Notes: generated from the letters alone by a model not told the origin. DNA of 64,000 bases from Prorocentrum cordatum (GCA_963575745.1 CAUYUJ010015715.1:62001-126000), one strand, 5' to 3'. Counted from the stretch's first letter, positions 11,655 through 23,312 are shown. Made by a program: numbers and translations.

Positions 11655-11945
11655 TGCTCCGAACGGCCTGCGCCCCCGCCGACTGCGCCAACGCGGAGCC
11701 CACGCTCTGCAGCATGGCCTCGAAGCCCTGCCGCAGTGCGCCGAGCACGGCCTCGGTCATGGCCTGCTGCAGGGGGGCGGGGGATCGCCAGGAGTCCCCC
11801 CAAAAGGGAGGGGCGAGGCAGACGGGAGCATCCCCAGGCAGGAGGAGAGGAGGAGGAGGAGGAGGAGGAGGAGGAGGAGGAGGAGGAAGAGGAGGAGGAG
11901 GAGGAGGAAGAAAAGGAGGAGGAGGAGGAGGAGGAGGAGGAGGAG
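11360..11945. repeat. Cluster of (TCC)n and (GGA)n microsatellites in opposite orientations
   Basis: A TCC run at 11365-11405 faces GGA runs at 11498-11610 and 11843-11945, with GAC triplets near 11617-11652. The TCC and GGA runs could pair into a long hairpin. Pro-, Glu- and Arg-rich frames follow from the repeats. Confidence 0.8.
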
Positions 11946-11999
11946 AATTCAGTGGAATTCGGCGACGACGGTGTCGAGAGGTGCCAGATGACAAGCGCC

Positions 12000-13254
12000 T
12001 GGTAGGGGGGCCACCCTTACCCTAGTGAGGCACATCATTGCCTTTGGAGAAGCAAACAAGACATCACCCGTTTACCGTTTTTGGCCGGGGTGATTACAAT
12101 AATCAAAAGTGCCACTCTCCCTCACACAAACACAGCGTCAGACGTTAGGGGAGTAGGACGGAAAGAAAGGGAAGAAGAGGGACAATGAGGGAGGAACAGG
12201 CAGGGAGATGACTGACTGACTGCCGCCTAAAATGCCGAAATAGGTAGGGGAAGGAAGAATAAGTTGTGAGAAAGAGGGAGGTGTAGAAGAGGAGGAGGAG
12301 GGAAGAAAGGGGAAGCCCCCCTCCATTCTCCTCCGCCTCGTCGTTGTTGTCATTATTGTCCTCCTCCTCGTCCTCCTCCTCCAACTCCTGCTCCAACATC
12401 CTCTTCCTCCTTCCTCGAGGGGGGGGAAGAGGAGGAAGAACAGGAGGAGGAGGAGGAGGAGGAGGAGGAGAAGGAGGACGGAGCGGTGGATATGGGGATT
12501 GACAGTTCTGTTAGTGGTTGGCGGCCCTGGGTGGCTCTAGAAAGGGCCCATGACCTTCCAGGGAAAAGTGTGGAGGAGGGAGAGACAGGATGGAGGGAAA
12601 AGGAGGAGGATGAGGAGGAGGAGGAAGAGGCAGGAGGAGGAGGAGGAGGAGGAGAGCTGAGATCGGAGGGAGACCCAACGGGTGCGGACTGGGGAAGAAA
12701 GGAAAACGACGCCTCCCACGGAGGAGCGAGGAAAGGAGGAACGGAGGGAGAAGGAATAACAAGCATCAGGAGCACTGGGGTGGGGTTGGCGCAGTGCCCC
12801 TTTTCTCTCTGCTGCCCTGCTGCTCTACTGGCCACCTCTGTTTTGTGCCTTGTCCTGCTCCTCGCTTCTCGAGCATCAAGAACCGTCATGTGGGCCTCTC
12901 CTGGGGTTGGCTGCCACAAAAACCTTGAAGGGGAATCCCGCCATGACGCGGAGAAGCCCACAGGAATCTCCAGACACCCTCTTCCTCGGTTTTCGGTCCT
13001 GGATCGGTTGACGTTGTAATTTGTCGTGTGGCATGCCGCCCCTGGGGCTGTCGACCCGATATTGGAGCAGGAGAGGATCAGCGAAGTCGGCTTCTCCTTC
13101 GGTCGGCCTTCCACAAACTTCGTGGTTGGACTCTGCCTCAGGGCCTGCTCGGCCACAGAGCTCGGACAGAAAATGACTACGCATGGAATTGCACTGTGCG
13201 CTGCCGGTTCAGAGCGGAGCTACCCGTGGCAATGTTTGACGGGCGGGTGCCACT
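12000..13254. other. No confident gene; GGA-rich tracts at 12418-12475 and 12600-12655
   Basis: Mostly purine-rich low-complexity DNA. A minus-strand frame at about 12780-13156 has fairly ordinary composition (EGRPKEKPTSLILSCSNIGS) and might be a fragment of a coding exon, but nothing identifies it. Confidence 0.35.
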
Positions 13255-13323
13255 GTTAGCACCAACGGCAGACGACCCTTTCTTCGTGACCGTGCCGCCG
13301 GGCCGTGCCCTCATCCGGAACAG
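13255..13323. repeat. 69-bp direct repeat, copy 1 (copy 2 at 13489-13557)
   Basis: GTTAGCACCAACGGCAGACG followed by ACCCTTTCTTCGTGACCGTG and GCCCTCATCCGGAACAG occur twice, 234 bp apart and essentially identical. Between them is an AT-richer stretch with four CCCATATTTT motifs (13380-13442). Confidence 0.85.
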
Positions 13324-13488
13324 TTTGAAGGGGCCCCAGGACACACAAATAAATACACACAAATAAACATATTCCCTATATTTTCCCATATTTTCTGGGT
13401 TTCTGTATTCCCCCCACTTCCCATATTTTCCCATATTTTCTGGGGAATCGAGGATTAATTGTGTCTGTGTGTTTTTTCCCCTCCTGAT

Positions 13489-13557
13489 GTTAGCACCAAC
13501 GGCAGACGACCCTTTCTTCGTGACCGTGCCGCCGGGCCGTGCCCTCATCCGGAACAG
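13489..13557. repeat. 69-bp direct repeat, copy 2
   Basis: Near-identical to 13255-13323 in the same orientation, so the two could be the flanks of a small duplication or insertion. Confidence 0.85.
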
Positions 13558-15205
13558 CTGCTCGACGGCCCCGCGGCCCGAGAACGGCCCCCGGAGGCCA
13601 AACAACGAGACGCCAACCGCTGCGATGCTCCTGCGACGCCCGGACCTGCGCGGTGGCGGGCAGCGTTCGATAGGGGGAAAACAAACCTACCTCGCTTTTG
13701 ACCACCCTCGCTTCCAAGCGATACCAAACGATGCCAAACTACGGCCTGTACTGGTCAGGCCGCCTGACGAGGAGGCGCGTGGTATGGCTTGGTTTTGCCT
13801 GGAAGCGAAAGCGGGGGAGGTAATTCACGCTCTGAGAGGAGGAGCTCCGACCACCTCCCCGAGGCGAGATCTTCACCCCGAGCCCGGACCGCCTTTTTCT
13901 GTCTGCCGGCGGAGCACGACCGCGAGGGAGGGGAAGGGGGGACTCCCCTCGGGGCGCGCTCTCTGAGCCAGCTTCGCGAACGCGCACGCACCGCTCAGCA
14001 GGCCGCCCACCCTCACAACCCCGCGTCTTGTCTATCCGTTCTTTTCCTTGTCCCCGACGCGGGTCGAGACCAAAGAACGACCACACACCCACTCCCCCGC
14101 CAGGAGACCCGCGCCCGAACCCCCCCTGGGCGCCAAGCACGGGGCAGTTACGGGCCCGGCCGCGCTCGCGCGGGAGGCGCGCAGCAGCCCCTACCCGGCC
14201 GCCGCGCAGGCAGGCCAGGGCGAAACGTCGGGGCGCTGGCTCTGGATCTGTCCCAGCGTAAGGAGGAGACGGCCGGAGGTGTCCGATGATGACAGGCGGA
14301 AGGTAGCTGCCACACTGCCCACTCGAGGGGTGGTGCAGTCCAGCGGATCGCAGCGGAAGCGGCGAGGGGGAGGCCCGGTCGACCCCCGGGGTCCTCCCGA
14401 GCGGCATGCGCAACCGCCAGGCACGCGGGCGAGCTCAGACCTAGCGGCCGCCGCGGGCCGCCTCGGGCGCCAAGGCGTCCCCGCGCCAGCGCCGCCACCA
14501 CGTGGCTGGTCTGCCGGTTCCCCTTTGCACTGGGTGGAAGGTGGAATAATTAAATTCCACGGGCAGGACCACCCCCGGGGGCACGCGTTGCGAGCTTGAC
14601 CCTAAATGGCCACGCCAAAAGTCAAGTTCCCCCCTCCCGCCCCTCGCGCTCGACTCTGTCAGCTCCGCAAGCCCGTGTCCGACACAACCCAAAGCTGGGG
14701 AAGGCGAAATCGATGGTCCCAAAGCCGAGAGACAGTCTCCAGAAGCCGAGAAAGACGAAAAGCTGGCCGTCGCGGTTTTTGTTGCGCCGTCCGGATCTGA
14801 GGGTGACACACTCCCTCCTCTGAGGGACGACGCTTGGGGGGGACATGCACAGGGGGGAAGAAACATCGAGCTGGACTCGCCGATGAATCGGCGATGGTCG
14901 GGTCGGGCGAAAGGGGGGGATAGCAAAGGGGGGGTTTGAGAATCAGCTCACGTAGCTGATTTTCCCGGCGCCTCCCGGCGCCGGAGGCGACCATGTATCG
15001 AGGAATGGGCCCCTCGGTGAGGCCGAAACCAGCTGCATGCAGCAAATTTCGTAAGCCCCCCTTTCCCAATCCCCCCCTTTCGCCCGGCCCGAGATGGGTC
15101 CCCGATAGCAAAACCGCACGGTTCTGGGCGGGGCGGGCTATCAGGCCCCAGCTGGCGACTGAGGGCCGATGCGTCCTCCCTGAGCCTACCCCCCAACATC
15201 AAGCG
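13558..15205. other. No assignable gene
   Basis: GC-rich, with several overlapping open frames on both strands. None has a recognisable motif. A weak internal similarity is visible around CGAAAGGGGGGGATAGCAAA. Confidence 0.35.
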
Positions 15206-15305
15206 GACTTCGGGCCACAACTCGAGCCTCCAGCGGCCGTTCTGGACGACTCCCGTGCCCTTGGAACGCCCTCGAGGAGGCGCAGCTGATGGAGACCACC
15301 CCATG
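15206..15305. repeat. Dispersed repeat, copy 2 (partner at 6414-6515)
   Basis: GGGCCACAACTCGAGCCTCC, AGCGGCCGTTCTGGACGACT and GAGGCGCAGCTGATGGAGA correspond in order and spacing to the copy at 6414. The interval 15306-16045 holds nothing assignable. Confidence 0.5.
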
Positions 15306-16049
15306 CGTCGAAAACTTTTCCCCCTGAACCATGATCAGGGGTCAGATATCGATCCCTGGACATTTCGTATGTTTCTTCAGACCAAAACCTCGAAGTGGAT
15401 CCAGCAGTGGCCATCAGGGCGCCCCAGGGCGATCAAAACCTCCAGACAGCGAACCTCGAAGCTAGAACCTCGAACCTCTGAGCCTATCCCCCTATTTCGC
15501 TGCCCAATAGAATCCCCTGCCCAGCGGGCGCGGCCGGTGACGGCGACACCTCGCTCAGCCTGCGCTTGGCCGCGTCCAGCTGCAGCCCGAGGACACCTCC
15601 GGCGCTTGACTCCTGGTCGCTGCGAAGGGGGGGCCCTGTGGGGGTGACTGGCGAAATCAGGAGGAGAGAAAGAAACCTTGTGACCTCAGGTCTGGCGGAG
15701 TGTGGGGGAAGAGGGTGATCAAGGATCCGCGGGCCAGAAGACTGCCGCCATGTTATAAAGCATGGCCAGGCGAGCAGGAGGGTCCGTCAATCTTGCAGGG
15801 TAGTCGAGTTTTGTCCGCACGTTGATGGTTTCTCGATCGTTCGTAGCGCTTGAATCTTGGAGCTCACGGTACAATCCTGAGGAAGAGGAGGACAATCATA
15901 AGATTATCCCGGCAAAACAACCTAACAGCGATGTGTAGGAGCATATCTGGAAGCATTCCCCTTCAGATTCAGATGAGAATCCAGTTGTAGAATTCTGCTG
16001 TTCTCGCAGTCGTAGTCGCATTCGCGATGACAGTCGCAGTGGCAACGGC

Positions 16050-16385
16050 AGTCGCAGTCACAGCCTCAGCCTCAGCCTGCCTCAGCCTCAGCCTCAGCCT
16101 GCCTCAGCCTCAGCCTGCAGCCTCAGCCTGCAGCCTCAGCCTCAGCCTCAGCCTGAGCCTCAGCCTCAGTCTGCCTCAGCCTCGGCCTCAGCCTCAGCCT
16201 GCCTCAGCCTCAGCCTGCATCAGCCTCAGCCTCAGCCTCAGCCTGCCTCAGCCTCAGCCTCAGCCTCAGCCTGCAGCCTCAGCCTCAGCTGCTTCAGCCT
16301 CAGCCTCAGTCTGCCTTCAGCCTCGGCCTCAGCCTCAGCCTGCCTCAGCCTCAGCCTGCCTCGGCCGCAGCATCAGCCTGCCTCA
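16050..16385 (+). repeat. CAGCCT/CTCAGC hexamer repeat
   Basis: Near-continuous CAGCCTCAGCCTGC variants. The Ser/Leu/Gln/Pro frames are compositional. Confidence 0.9.
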
Positions 16386-16386
16386 G

Positions 16387-16785
16387 CATTCAAAATGTGG
16401 CCCAGGAATGGAGTTCTGGGAACTAGAAGAACACGAGGTGGCCTACAGTTGGCTCCGGGCATTCAAAATCATGCCCAGGAATGGAGTTCTGGGAACTGAA
16501 GAGCACGAAGTGGCCTACAGTTGGCTCCGGGCATTCAAAATGTGGCCCGGAATGGAATTCTGGGAACTCGAAGAGCACGAAGTGGCCTACAGTTGGCTCC
16601 GGGCATCAAAAATGTGGCCCGGGAATGGAGTTCTGGGAACTCGAAGACACGAAGTGGCCTACAGTTGGCTCCGGGCATTCAAAATGTGGCCCGGGAATGG
16701 AGTTCTGGGAACTCGAAGAGCACGAAGTGGCCTACAGTTGGCTCCGGGCATCCAAAATGTACGCCGGGAATGGAGTTCTAGCAGC
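16387..16785 (+). repeat. About 73-bp tandem repeat, 5 copies
   Basis: ATTCAAAATGTGGCCCGGGA, ATGGAGTTCTGGGAACTCGA and AGAGCACGAAGTGGCCTACA repeat five times with single-base indels that shift the frame between copies. That argues against selection for a protein. Confidence 0.85.
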
Positions 16786-16929
16786 GCCAAGAGCGATTTT
16801 GCGAGGATGTCCCAAGCGATTTGGGCTTCGACGGCAGCCGCGCCGGGTCCCGCCCCGGGTCCCGCCCCGACCCCCCTGAGGAGTCATGGTGCTCTCTATT
16901 GACCCCACTAGAAACCTATCAGTCTTCGC

Positions 16930-17225
16930 TGTTAGGTAAAAAAGACGAAGAAGCATACGACGAATTCTACTAATAATAAGACTACGAATAACAGTAACCA
17001 TACGACAACGAATGCGAATAGGAATAATACTATTACTACACATTCTAATATAGATAACAGCAGTACTACGAATACGAATGCTAACATTAATACTGCTGTG
17101 TGTAATACTGATAAGCATGACAATCATAAAGCTACTACTACGAATCACAACGATACGACTAACAATGCAATATTAATGATACGAGTAAGAAGACAACTAA
17201 GACGAATAAGAAGAACATGCATATA
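16930..17225. other. AT-rich block with ACT/AAT/ACG quasi-triplet pattern
   Basis: The sequence switches from GC-rich to AT-rich (ACTACTAATAATAAGACTAC, GAATACGAATGCTAACATTA). A degenerate ACN/AAT triplet rhythm suggests an old microsatellite. No motif is visible in the frames. Confidence 0.6.
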
Positions 17226-18213
17226 CCTAAAGAAGAGCACACTGACCCGAAGAGGGAGCGACGCGGCGGCGCAAGGACGACCCAGACGACAGCAGACACG
17301 AGGTCCCTACCCCGTGCTGGCGCGCCTGCGGGGCGTGGCCGAGAAGACCCGCCAAGTCGGGCTGGCTGCGGCACAGCAGAAGGACGAGGAGGAGGACCAG
17401 AGACCAGAGCAAACACATGATACGTCAATGATGTGTTCTGACATGTGCAGGGCTAAGCGGGCTACACATTCTGGTGGCGGCGGCGGCTAGGCAGAGGGAT
17501 TGCGTTGGCGAGTGAATCCAAACGGGGCAACACTACGCGAATGCAGCCACCACGCAGGGGGGGGGGAAAACGACGACAAGGCGCCGGCCAGGGGAGGGGA
17601 CCGAGATGAGCCGGGCCCGCTCAGAGCAGCCCCAGGTGCGTGGCGGGGCCAGCGCCGGGGGGCCAGCGGCGGCGGCAGGGCCAGGGCTGGCGGCAGCAAG
17701 GGCTGACGGGTTCCGCCGGTGAAGGGGGCGCACGAACAGTGAGAGTGCCGTACTCCACAGGAAAGGGTGCAGGGGGCGACGGTGACAAGGCGTTAGGATG
17801 AGGGGCGCGTGATCAAGGCTAGTGCGTTGGAGTCGGGTCGCTAAGGAAAGGGCTAGGATGCTGGAGTTAGGGCGTTAGGACAAGGGTACGCATGCCGCGG
17901 TCTCAAGGCCAGCGTTGCGGCGCTAGCGTTGGGGCGAATTATTGGAGACAGGTTTTTGGGATTGTGATATAAAGTGAGGAGTGCACGGGCGTACGGGTGC
18001 AAGGGCTTGGGTGTTCGGTTAACTCGTTTAGGTGTCTAGAGTTTGCGTGGCGCGATCGGGTCAACGTTGCGTTGTCTGGGGCAGGGTTACTGTTCGGCCT
18101 TGGGATGCTCGGATTGGCGCTGGGGCGTGAGGGTTATGATGCGAGGGTTGGGGCGCTAGGATTTGGGCGCTGGGCCTCGGGTATCAGGGAGTGAAGGTAC
18201 TACACCCTGCGAA
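17226..18213. other. No assignable gene
   Basis: GC-rich at first, then GGGC/TAGGGC-rich sequence with scattered GCGTTAGG and GCGCTAGG motifs (17780-18180). No frame looks coding. Confidence 0.35.
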
Positions 18214-18356
18214 ATGCTTAAGAAATCATGGGTTAAGAAATTAATAGTCTCAGAACTTGAATAAAAACCCAACATTTTTATTAAAATCTTAGGATTCACA
18301 TTGAAACGTTAAGAATAATCGAGACTCTGGCCGCAAACTTAGGTTTTCTTAAGCAT
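18214..18356. mobile_element. MITE-like AT-rich element with 12-bp inverted ends
   Basis: ATGCTTAAGAAA at 18214-18225 is the exact reverse complement of TTTCTTAAGCAT at 18345-18356. The 143-bp block between and including them is AT-rich (TTTTTATTAAAATCTTAGG) inside GC-rich DNA. A clear target duplication is not visible. Confidence 0.4.
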
Positions 18357-18639
18357 CGCCTAAGGTGTAGAAGTAAGTCGTTGGCGCTTGCGTGGGCTCT
18401 CGCGTGGGGCTAGAGCGCGCGGGTGACAACTAGGGCGCCAGGGCCAGGGCGCCAGGGCCAAAGGGCCCGCGGCGGCCTGCGTCGCAGGAGGGGGGGGAGG
18501 GGGGGGGCAGCGGAGACGGAGGCGGAGTAGAATGTGGGAGTCTGGCAAGGAACGGCCACCCTAACTCGGGCGCCCCAGCGTTTTTTTCTGCTCGCGCGCG
18601 CAGAACGCACGGGGCACGATATACACTTGGGCGAAGAGG

Positions 18640-18990
18640 AAACGGAGGAGGAGGAGGAGGAGGAGGAGGAGGAGGAGGGGGAGGAGAAGGCAGAAGAGGA
18701 GAAGGGAGAAGGAGGTTCATCCACATCAAAAGGCGGAGTTCAATGGATGAAGAAGCAATGGGCACTGGACGAAGAAGCAATGGAGGATGAGAGAGAGGAC
18801 AGGGAAGAAGACAAACCATGAAGAGGAGGAGGGGGAGGAGGAGGAGGAGGAGAAGGGGAAGGAGGAGAGGACGATGGTGATGCTGGTGATGATGAGGACG
18901 ATGGTGGTGATGATGACCAAGGTGATGATGATGCTGATGATGACGAGCATGGCGATCATGCTGATGGTGGAGGCGACGTTGATCCCGATG
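18640..18990. repeat. GGA and GATGAT low-complexity tracts
   Basis: GGA runs at 18640-18700 and 18820-18870, then ATGATGATG/GGTGATGATG repeats to about 18990. Met/Asp- or His-rich frames follow from this. The stretch 18990-19875 is GC-rich with no assignable gene. Confidence 0.75.
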
Positions 18991-19875
18991 ATGATGACGC
19001 TTATTTTTTGCTGTTGCTCTGCGAGCGGAGCGCTCCAGCAGCGCAGCGCGACCGCGCGGGCACCGCTCAAATCCTGCTCGAGCTCGCTCGGGCGGGCCAG
19101 CGGGCCTGGGGGGCGGTGCCCGACGGCGCCCCTCCGCGGCGCCGCTCGCGGCCTCAGCCCGCCCTCGCGGCGGGCCGCCGCAGGGGCCGGGCCGCCGCGG
19201 GGGCCTCGGCGGCAGCGCGGCGGCCGCGAGCGCCGCGGAGAGCAGCGCCAGCGCGCCCGCGCGCGCCGTCCGCCGGCTCGGAGTGATGGGCAGCGCGCGT
19301 GGGCAGCCGGCGCCCCCGTCGACATTGCTGGCCAGGTCGCTGCCCCCCCGTCGACGCTCGGCGTGGAGACGTTCATCGTTCGCGCCCGCGCCGAAGACCG
19401 CGCGTCCGCCGCGGTCGAGAAGAGCCCGGCGGGACGACTCCAAGAGGAACTTGGACCCGTCGACCTGGCAGGCGCCCCCCCGCGCGGCGGCGGCGCGGCG
19501 GCGGCCCGGCGCCCCGCCGCGGCCGCTGGGGCCCGCGCGCTCGCCGGGCTGCCGGGGGCCCCGCCGCGGCCCCGCGGGCGTCGCCCAGGAGGGGCCCGTC
19601 GTCCTCCAGGGCAAGGCCGGCGCTGCAAGTAGCTCGAGGGTCGGCGGCGAAACTGGCTCGGGACGTCCAATTCAGCGCCGCGACTCTACAAATGTGAAGA
19701 TATGGATCGATTCCGCACCTGGCCGCCGCTTCCTTCAAAGACCATGGGCGCCGAGCGCGCTTTCGCGCAGCGCCGCCTACTTTCGCTCGGTTGGCGAGGC
19801 GGACCAGCGCCGGCGGCGGCTCGTCGCGACCGCGCCGCCGCCGCCGCCCTGAACAAGCAGTGATGAAATGCCTCG

Positions 19876-20874
19876 TCAGCAGGCCCCTCTGACAATGGCG
19901 GCTTGGCCCCCCGCAGACATGCGCGGAAACCGCCCCTGGCGCGCGCGCCTTTCTGCCGCTCTAACGCCCGAGCCCTCGGCGCCCAAGGCCCCCGCCCCGC
20001 GCTTCCCGTCGCAAGAGTAACCAGTAAGAGCGCGGATGTCTGAGCCCAGCGCGTCGATGGCGCCAGCGCCCGCCGCTCGCAATTGCAGCTGGATGTCATT
20101 GGGCATATCCTCGACCAATGTCCGCAACTTGTCTGGGATCGTTGTTGCAGTCGGCTTGTCGCTGGCGACGAGCTCGCAACCTCCGACGCAACCAGAACTA
20201 CCCAGCACATACTGAGACGCATCCTGCAAAAGGCATGGGTATGCAACGGCCATGTAGCAGCGCATTTCTTTCGCAGCGAGGTCGCCGATTTGCTTTGCGG
20301 CGCGCAACTTGTCACTGAAACCTCTCGCCCCCGTCGTCTTCAACGCTGCCTTGCGCGCGTCCTCAACATGCGCAGCAGCCTCTTCAGCTTCCAGCGCCTT
20401 GGCGATGGACGCTGCGGTCGCATGCCGCGACTCAAGCACGGGCAAGCCCTGGGCGTTCTTTGTGGACTGGCCGGGCAGTGGCTCCACGAACCGCACCTCG
20501 ACGCCGCGGCCGTCGACGATCAAGACCTTGTCTCGCCCGATGCCGCCGACGCTGGGCACCTGAATCAAAAAATTCAAATGCGTGTGCGTGCCGCAAGGAC
20601 CCTCGGAAACGGTGTCACACGGGTGCCTGATTTGACTCGAGATCTCGGCATAAGTGCGAAGCCCAGGGCCGCCGCGACCCAAATGGGCAACTATCATGCT
20701 GCGCCAAAGGATCCGAGGAAGGCAACCCGCATGCAGTACAACAGTGTCCCTCGCGCTCGCCATGACATCTGGCAACGGCGACGCGAGCCCGCCAAGGGCG
20801 CGCGAAGGGCGCGCCGTCACGCGAATGCAACGCTCGACGAACGTCCAAAACACATTCAGCGACGCAGACAGCAT
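19876..20874 (-). CDS. Unassigned minus-strand ORF, 332 codons
   Basis: I chose the ATG at 20874 (MLSASLNVFWTFVERC) because the frame upstream to 22254 becomes low-complexity Pro/Arg. The product has ordinary composition. It includes VVLHAGCLPRILWRSMIVAH, IRHPCDTVSEGPCGTHTHLN, a strand-rich part (GRDKVLIVDGRGVEVRFVEP), a helical Ala/Glu-rich part (ASIAKALEAEEAAAHVEDA) and CYMAVAYPCLLQDASQYV, followed by LRTLVEDMPNDIQLQLRAAG. No signal peptide or obvious membrane helix. I do not recognise the family. The plus-strand frame over the same DNA is Arg-rich and looks like a shadow. It could be one exon of a longer gene. Confidence 0.45.
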   Translation of the reverse strand: MLSASLNVFWTFVERCIRVTARPSRALGGLASPLPDVMASARDTVVLHAGCLPRILWRSMIVAHLGRGGPGLRTYAEISSQIRHPCDTVSEGPCGTHTHLNFLIQVPSVGGIGRDKVLIVDGRGVEVRFVEPLPGQSTKNAQGLPVLESRHATAASIAKALEAEEAAAHVEDARKAALKTTGARGFSDKLRAAKQIGDLAAKEMRCYMAVAYPCLLQDASQYVLGSSGCVGGCELVASDKPTATTIPDKLRTLVEDMPNDIQLQLRAAGAGAIDALGSDIRALTGYSCDGKRGAGALGAEGSGVRAAERRARQGRFPRMSAGGQAAIVRGAC

Positions 20875-21556
20875 GGGCTCGATCGGCGAAGATGTTGGAA
20901 GCGCGGGTTGTCCTGCAGTGCGCTGCGGCGGCGGTCCAGGATGAAACCGAACGGCGGCGTTCAAAGACTTGTTGCGCACGCGGTCCCACCGACGAAGCCT
21001 GTCCTCATGCTTCCCTCCTGTGCGACGGCACGCCCCGTTTGCGCCTGCTCTGCCATTCAAGTCAGAGCACCGCGCAAAACCTCGACGGTCCAAAATGTGA
21101 TTATCGAATGGAATATACGGCAGCGCGCCGGGGCAGTCCTGGAACCCAGGCGGCGCTGCCGACGCAAAGCAGCCTGCCCTGCCGAAGCGCTGCAGAGGCA
21201 GGCCGCGAACGACGTGGCGCAACAGCGTTTGATTCCCGCTCGCGTTTCCTCGGTCGCCCCCCCTCCTGTCTGTCGCCCCTCCTCCCCGCTCCCTTCGTCT
21301 CACCTCTCCTCCGCGCCCGTCGCGCGCCCCTCTCCCCCTTCGCGCGCCCCCCGCCCCCCGTCCTTTATCCGGCGCGCAGCCATGAGCGCGCCGGCATCCG
21401 AGGACATGTAGCAGCATAATACATGTAGTTCGTGCGACTGTTGTTGTTTCATTCCGCGCCCAGCATCGGACCGTGCTTCGTGCTCGCGTGGGACCTTGCT
21501 TGCGCGCTTGCGTCGGGGCGGTCGATGGCCCCCTCTGTTGCTTCGATATTTTTTCA

Positions 21557-21589
<33 letters not shown>

Positions 21590-21605
21590 CGGGGGCGGGG
21601 GCGCG
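21557..21605. repeat. G-homopolymer tract
   Basis: More than 30 consecutive G followed by GGGGGC repeats. Shorter G runs occur at 22097-22110 and 22359-22372. Confidence 0.9.
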
Positions 21606-22232
21606 CGCGCCCCAGCAGCCGCCATCTTAACGCCGCGAAAACACTGGGCGGATTTTTCTCCAAGAGCAGCTGCCAAACTAATGGCGCACAATGTCCCCCG
21701 CAGCGCCAGCGCGCGAAAAACGCCGCGAGGCTGCGTCGGCCGCGCGGCCGGGGCAGGCAAGCGAGACCCGCGACAATTATTGCCAGGGCACCTGTCCAAA
21801 ACTGGAGCGCCACGGTGAAACCTCGAATGACAGCGCATTCTGATCTTCGCACACGCGCGCCCAGGAGGAGGAAAAGGAAGAGGAGGAAGGAAGGCTGAGG
21901 AGAGGCGAGAGGGACAAACATAACCGCCAACCAAGCGCTGCTCTTTCCTTCCTCGCAACGGGGGGCGGAAGAGAAAAGGGCAAGCAACAACAAGTTGCGG
22001 CGGATGCCGCGGATTACCCTGCGGCCTCTGCGCCGACTGGACTGTTTGGCGCGGGCAATCGCCCTCTGCAGCAGTGGCGATGCGCCAGAAGGGGAGGGGG
22101 GGGGGGGGGGCGAGGAGGAGAGGAGGAAAGAGGAAGGAGGGAACAGACGGCCCCGAACTTTTGCCCCAAACGTGGAACCTAAGGAAATACAATAGCCACG
22201 GGCTGGGGCAAGGCAAGCCCCTGCGGTAAAAC

Positions 22233-22541
22233 AAAATTTTGCCTGGATATTCATAATCCCTGCAAAATGCTCCGATCATATATCATGGTCTGCGGACTGC
22301 GCCGATGTCGTGGGGAGAAAGGATAATGCGTCAATCATGCAATAAGGTAACGCTGAAGGGGGGGGGGGGGGGCGGCCCGCCGGCCGACGCACGCGCGGGC
22401 GCCGCAGGCTCGCTCCTTTTCCGTTTCCCTAGAGCCAAAGTTGTAGCTGCGGGAGAGAAGCAGTCAGTACATCGGAGAGTGCACGCAAGGGAAAGGAGCA
22501 GGAGGGGCAAGAGGATGGTGGTGAGGAAGGGGTGCGTTGAC
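22233..22541. repeat. About 308-bp repeat, copy 1 (partner 61948-62253)
   Basis: From TTTTGCCTGGATATTCATAA to GTGCGTTGACT this stretch matches 61948-62253 in the same orientation, base for base over long runs (AGCATGCAAT-like core, GCCCGCCGGCCGACGCACG, TTGTAGCTGCGGG, AGTGCACGCAAGG). Differences are scattered substitutions and G-run length. Similarity stops sharply at both ends. Copy 2 lies at the 5' side of the copia-type element, so this may be an LTR or promoter-side fragment of that family; no TSD was found. Confidence 0.7.
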
Positions 22542-22820
22542 TCCCCCCGTGGCGGGGTCCGTAGAGCCGCCCCGACCCCCAACCCACCTGGCCTGCACAT
22601 ATGCGCAGCCACCGTAGCGAACCCCAGAAGCATTTTACCGCTCAGCGGTGGTTGCCAGGGGGCGGAAGGCCGAAGTTACCCGTCGTTCCCCGCCTGAGCT
22701 AATATTTCCCAGCTCAGGCCACAATGCCCGTGCACACCTGGTGCGCCCGCTCCATGATGTAGTTAGGGCCAGCATCGACTACGTCGTGCTGGCTCTTCTT
22801 GTACTGCGTCACCTCTGCCA

Positions 22821-22925
22821 ATGACTCCTCCATTCGCGAGAGTCATCCCACGGGTCTCTGTTACTCCAGTTCCACTGGCACTGATCGCTGGAGTAATTAT
22901 CCTGTATATGTTCTCTTCTGCTTGA
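22821..22925 (+). CDS. Possible 34-residue single-span membrane peptide
   Basis: ATG at 22821 opens a 34-codon frame ending TGA at 22923. It reads MTPPFARVIPRVSVTPVPL, then a hydrophobic segment of about 15 residues (ALIAGVIILYMF) and a short SSA tail. That is the layout of a C-terminal tail anchor, as in small Sec61-beta-like proteins, but no family motif is certain. It could also be the last exon of a longer gene or chance. Confidence 0.25.
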   Translation: MTPPFARVIPRVSVTPVPLALIAGVIILYMFSSA

Positions 22926-23244
22926 ACTCCAGCTGCTTGGCTCACACTTGCCCTGGCCCTTCTCGCGCGGCCTCGCCTTCGGCGTTGGCGTTGGCGGGGG
23001 CTCTGGCAACGTGCTCGGCATCTCAGAGTCGCGTTTGAACTTGTCGTTGTAGTCGTTCAAACTAAGCCAATGCCAAGTTTCGGCGCGGCCAGTGACCCGC
23101 TGATGACGAGATACATGTGCGCAGTATCATTGGATTTCCCCATTCTCATTCCTGCCCTCGTAGTCGACCGTCGCGCGGTAGCTGCCGCCCACGGCCGGCC
23201 CGGGGCCGTCGCCGTCGCTCGCGCGGCCGCCTGGCTCTACAGCC

Positions 23245-23249
<5 letters not shown>

Positions 23250-23312
<63 letters not shown>
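23250..23312. repeat. (CT)n microsatellite
   Basis: Uninterrupted TC dinucleotides over about 60 bp. Confidence 0.95.

Noticed and set aside
10177-12025. Repeat-protein-like frames (34-residue units) over the 100-bp array and the following GGA tracts
   Set aside because: Unit spacing varies (98-103 bp), so the frame is not kept between units. The rest is triplet repeat.
20083-21411. 442-residue plus-strand frame opposite the unassigned minus-strand ORF
   Set aside because: Arg/Ala-rich with no motif, and fully antisense to a better-looking frame, so it is probably a shadow.
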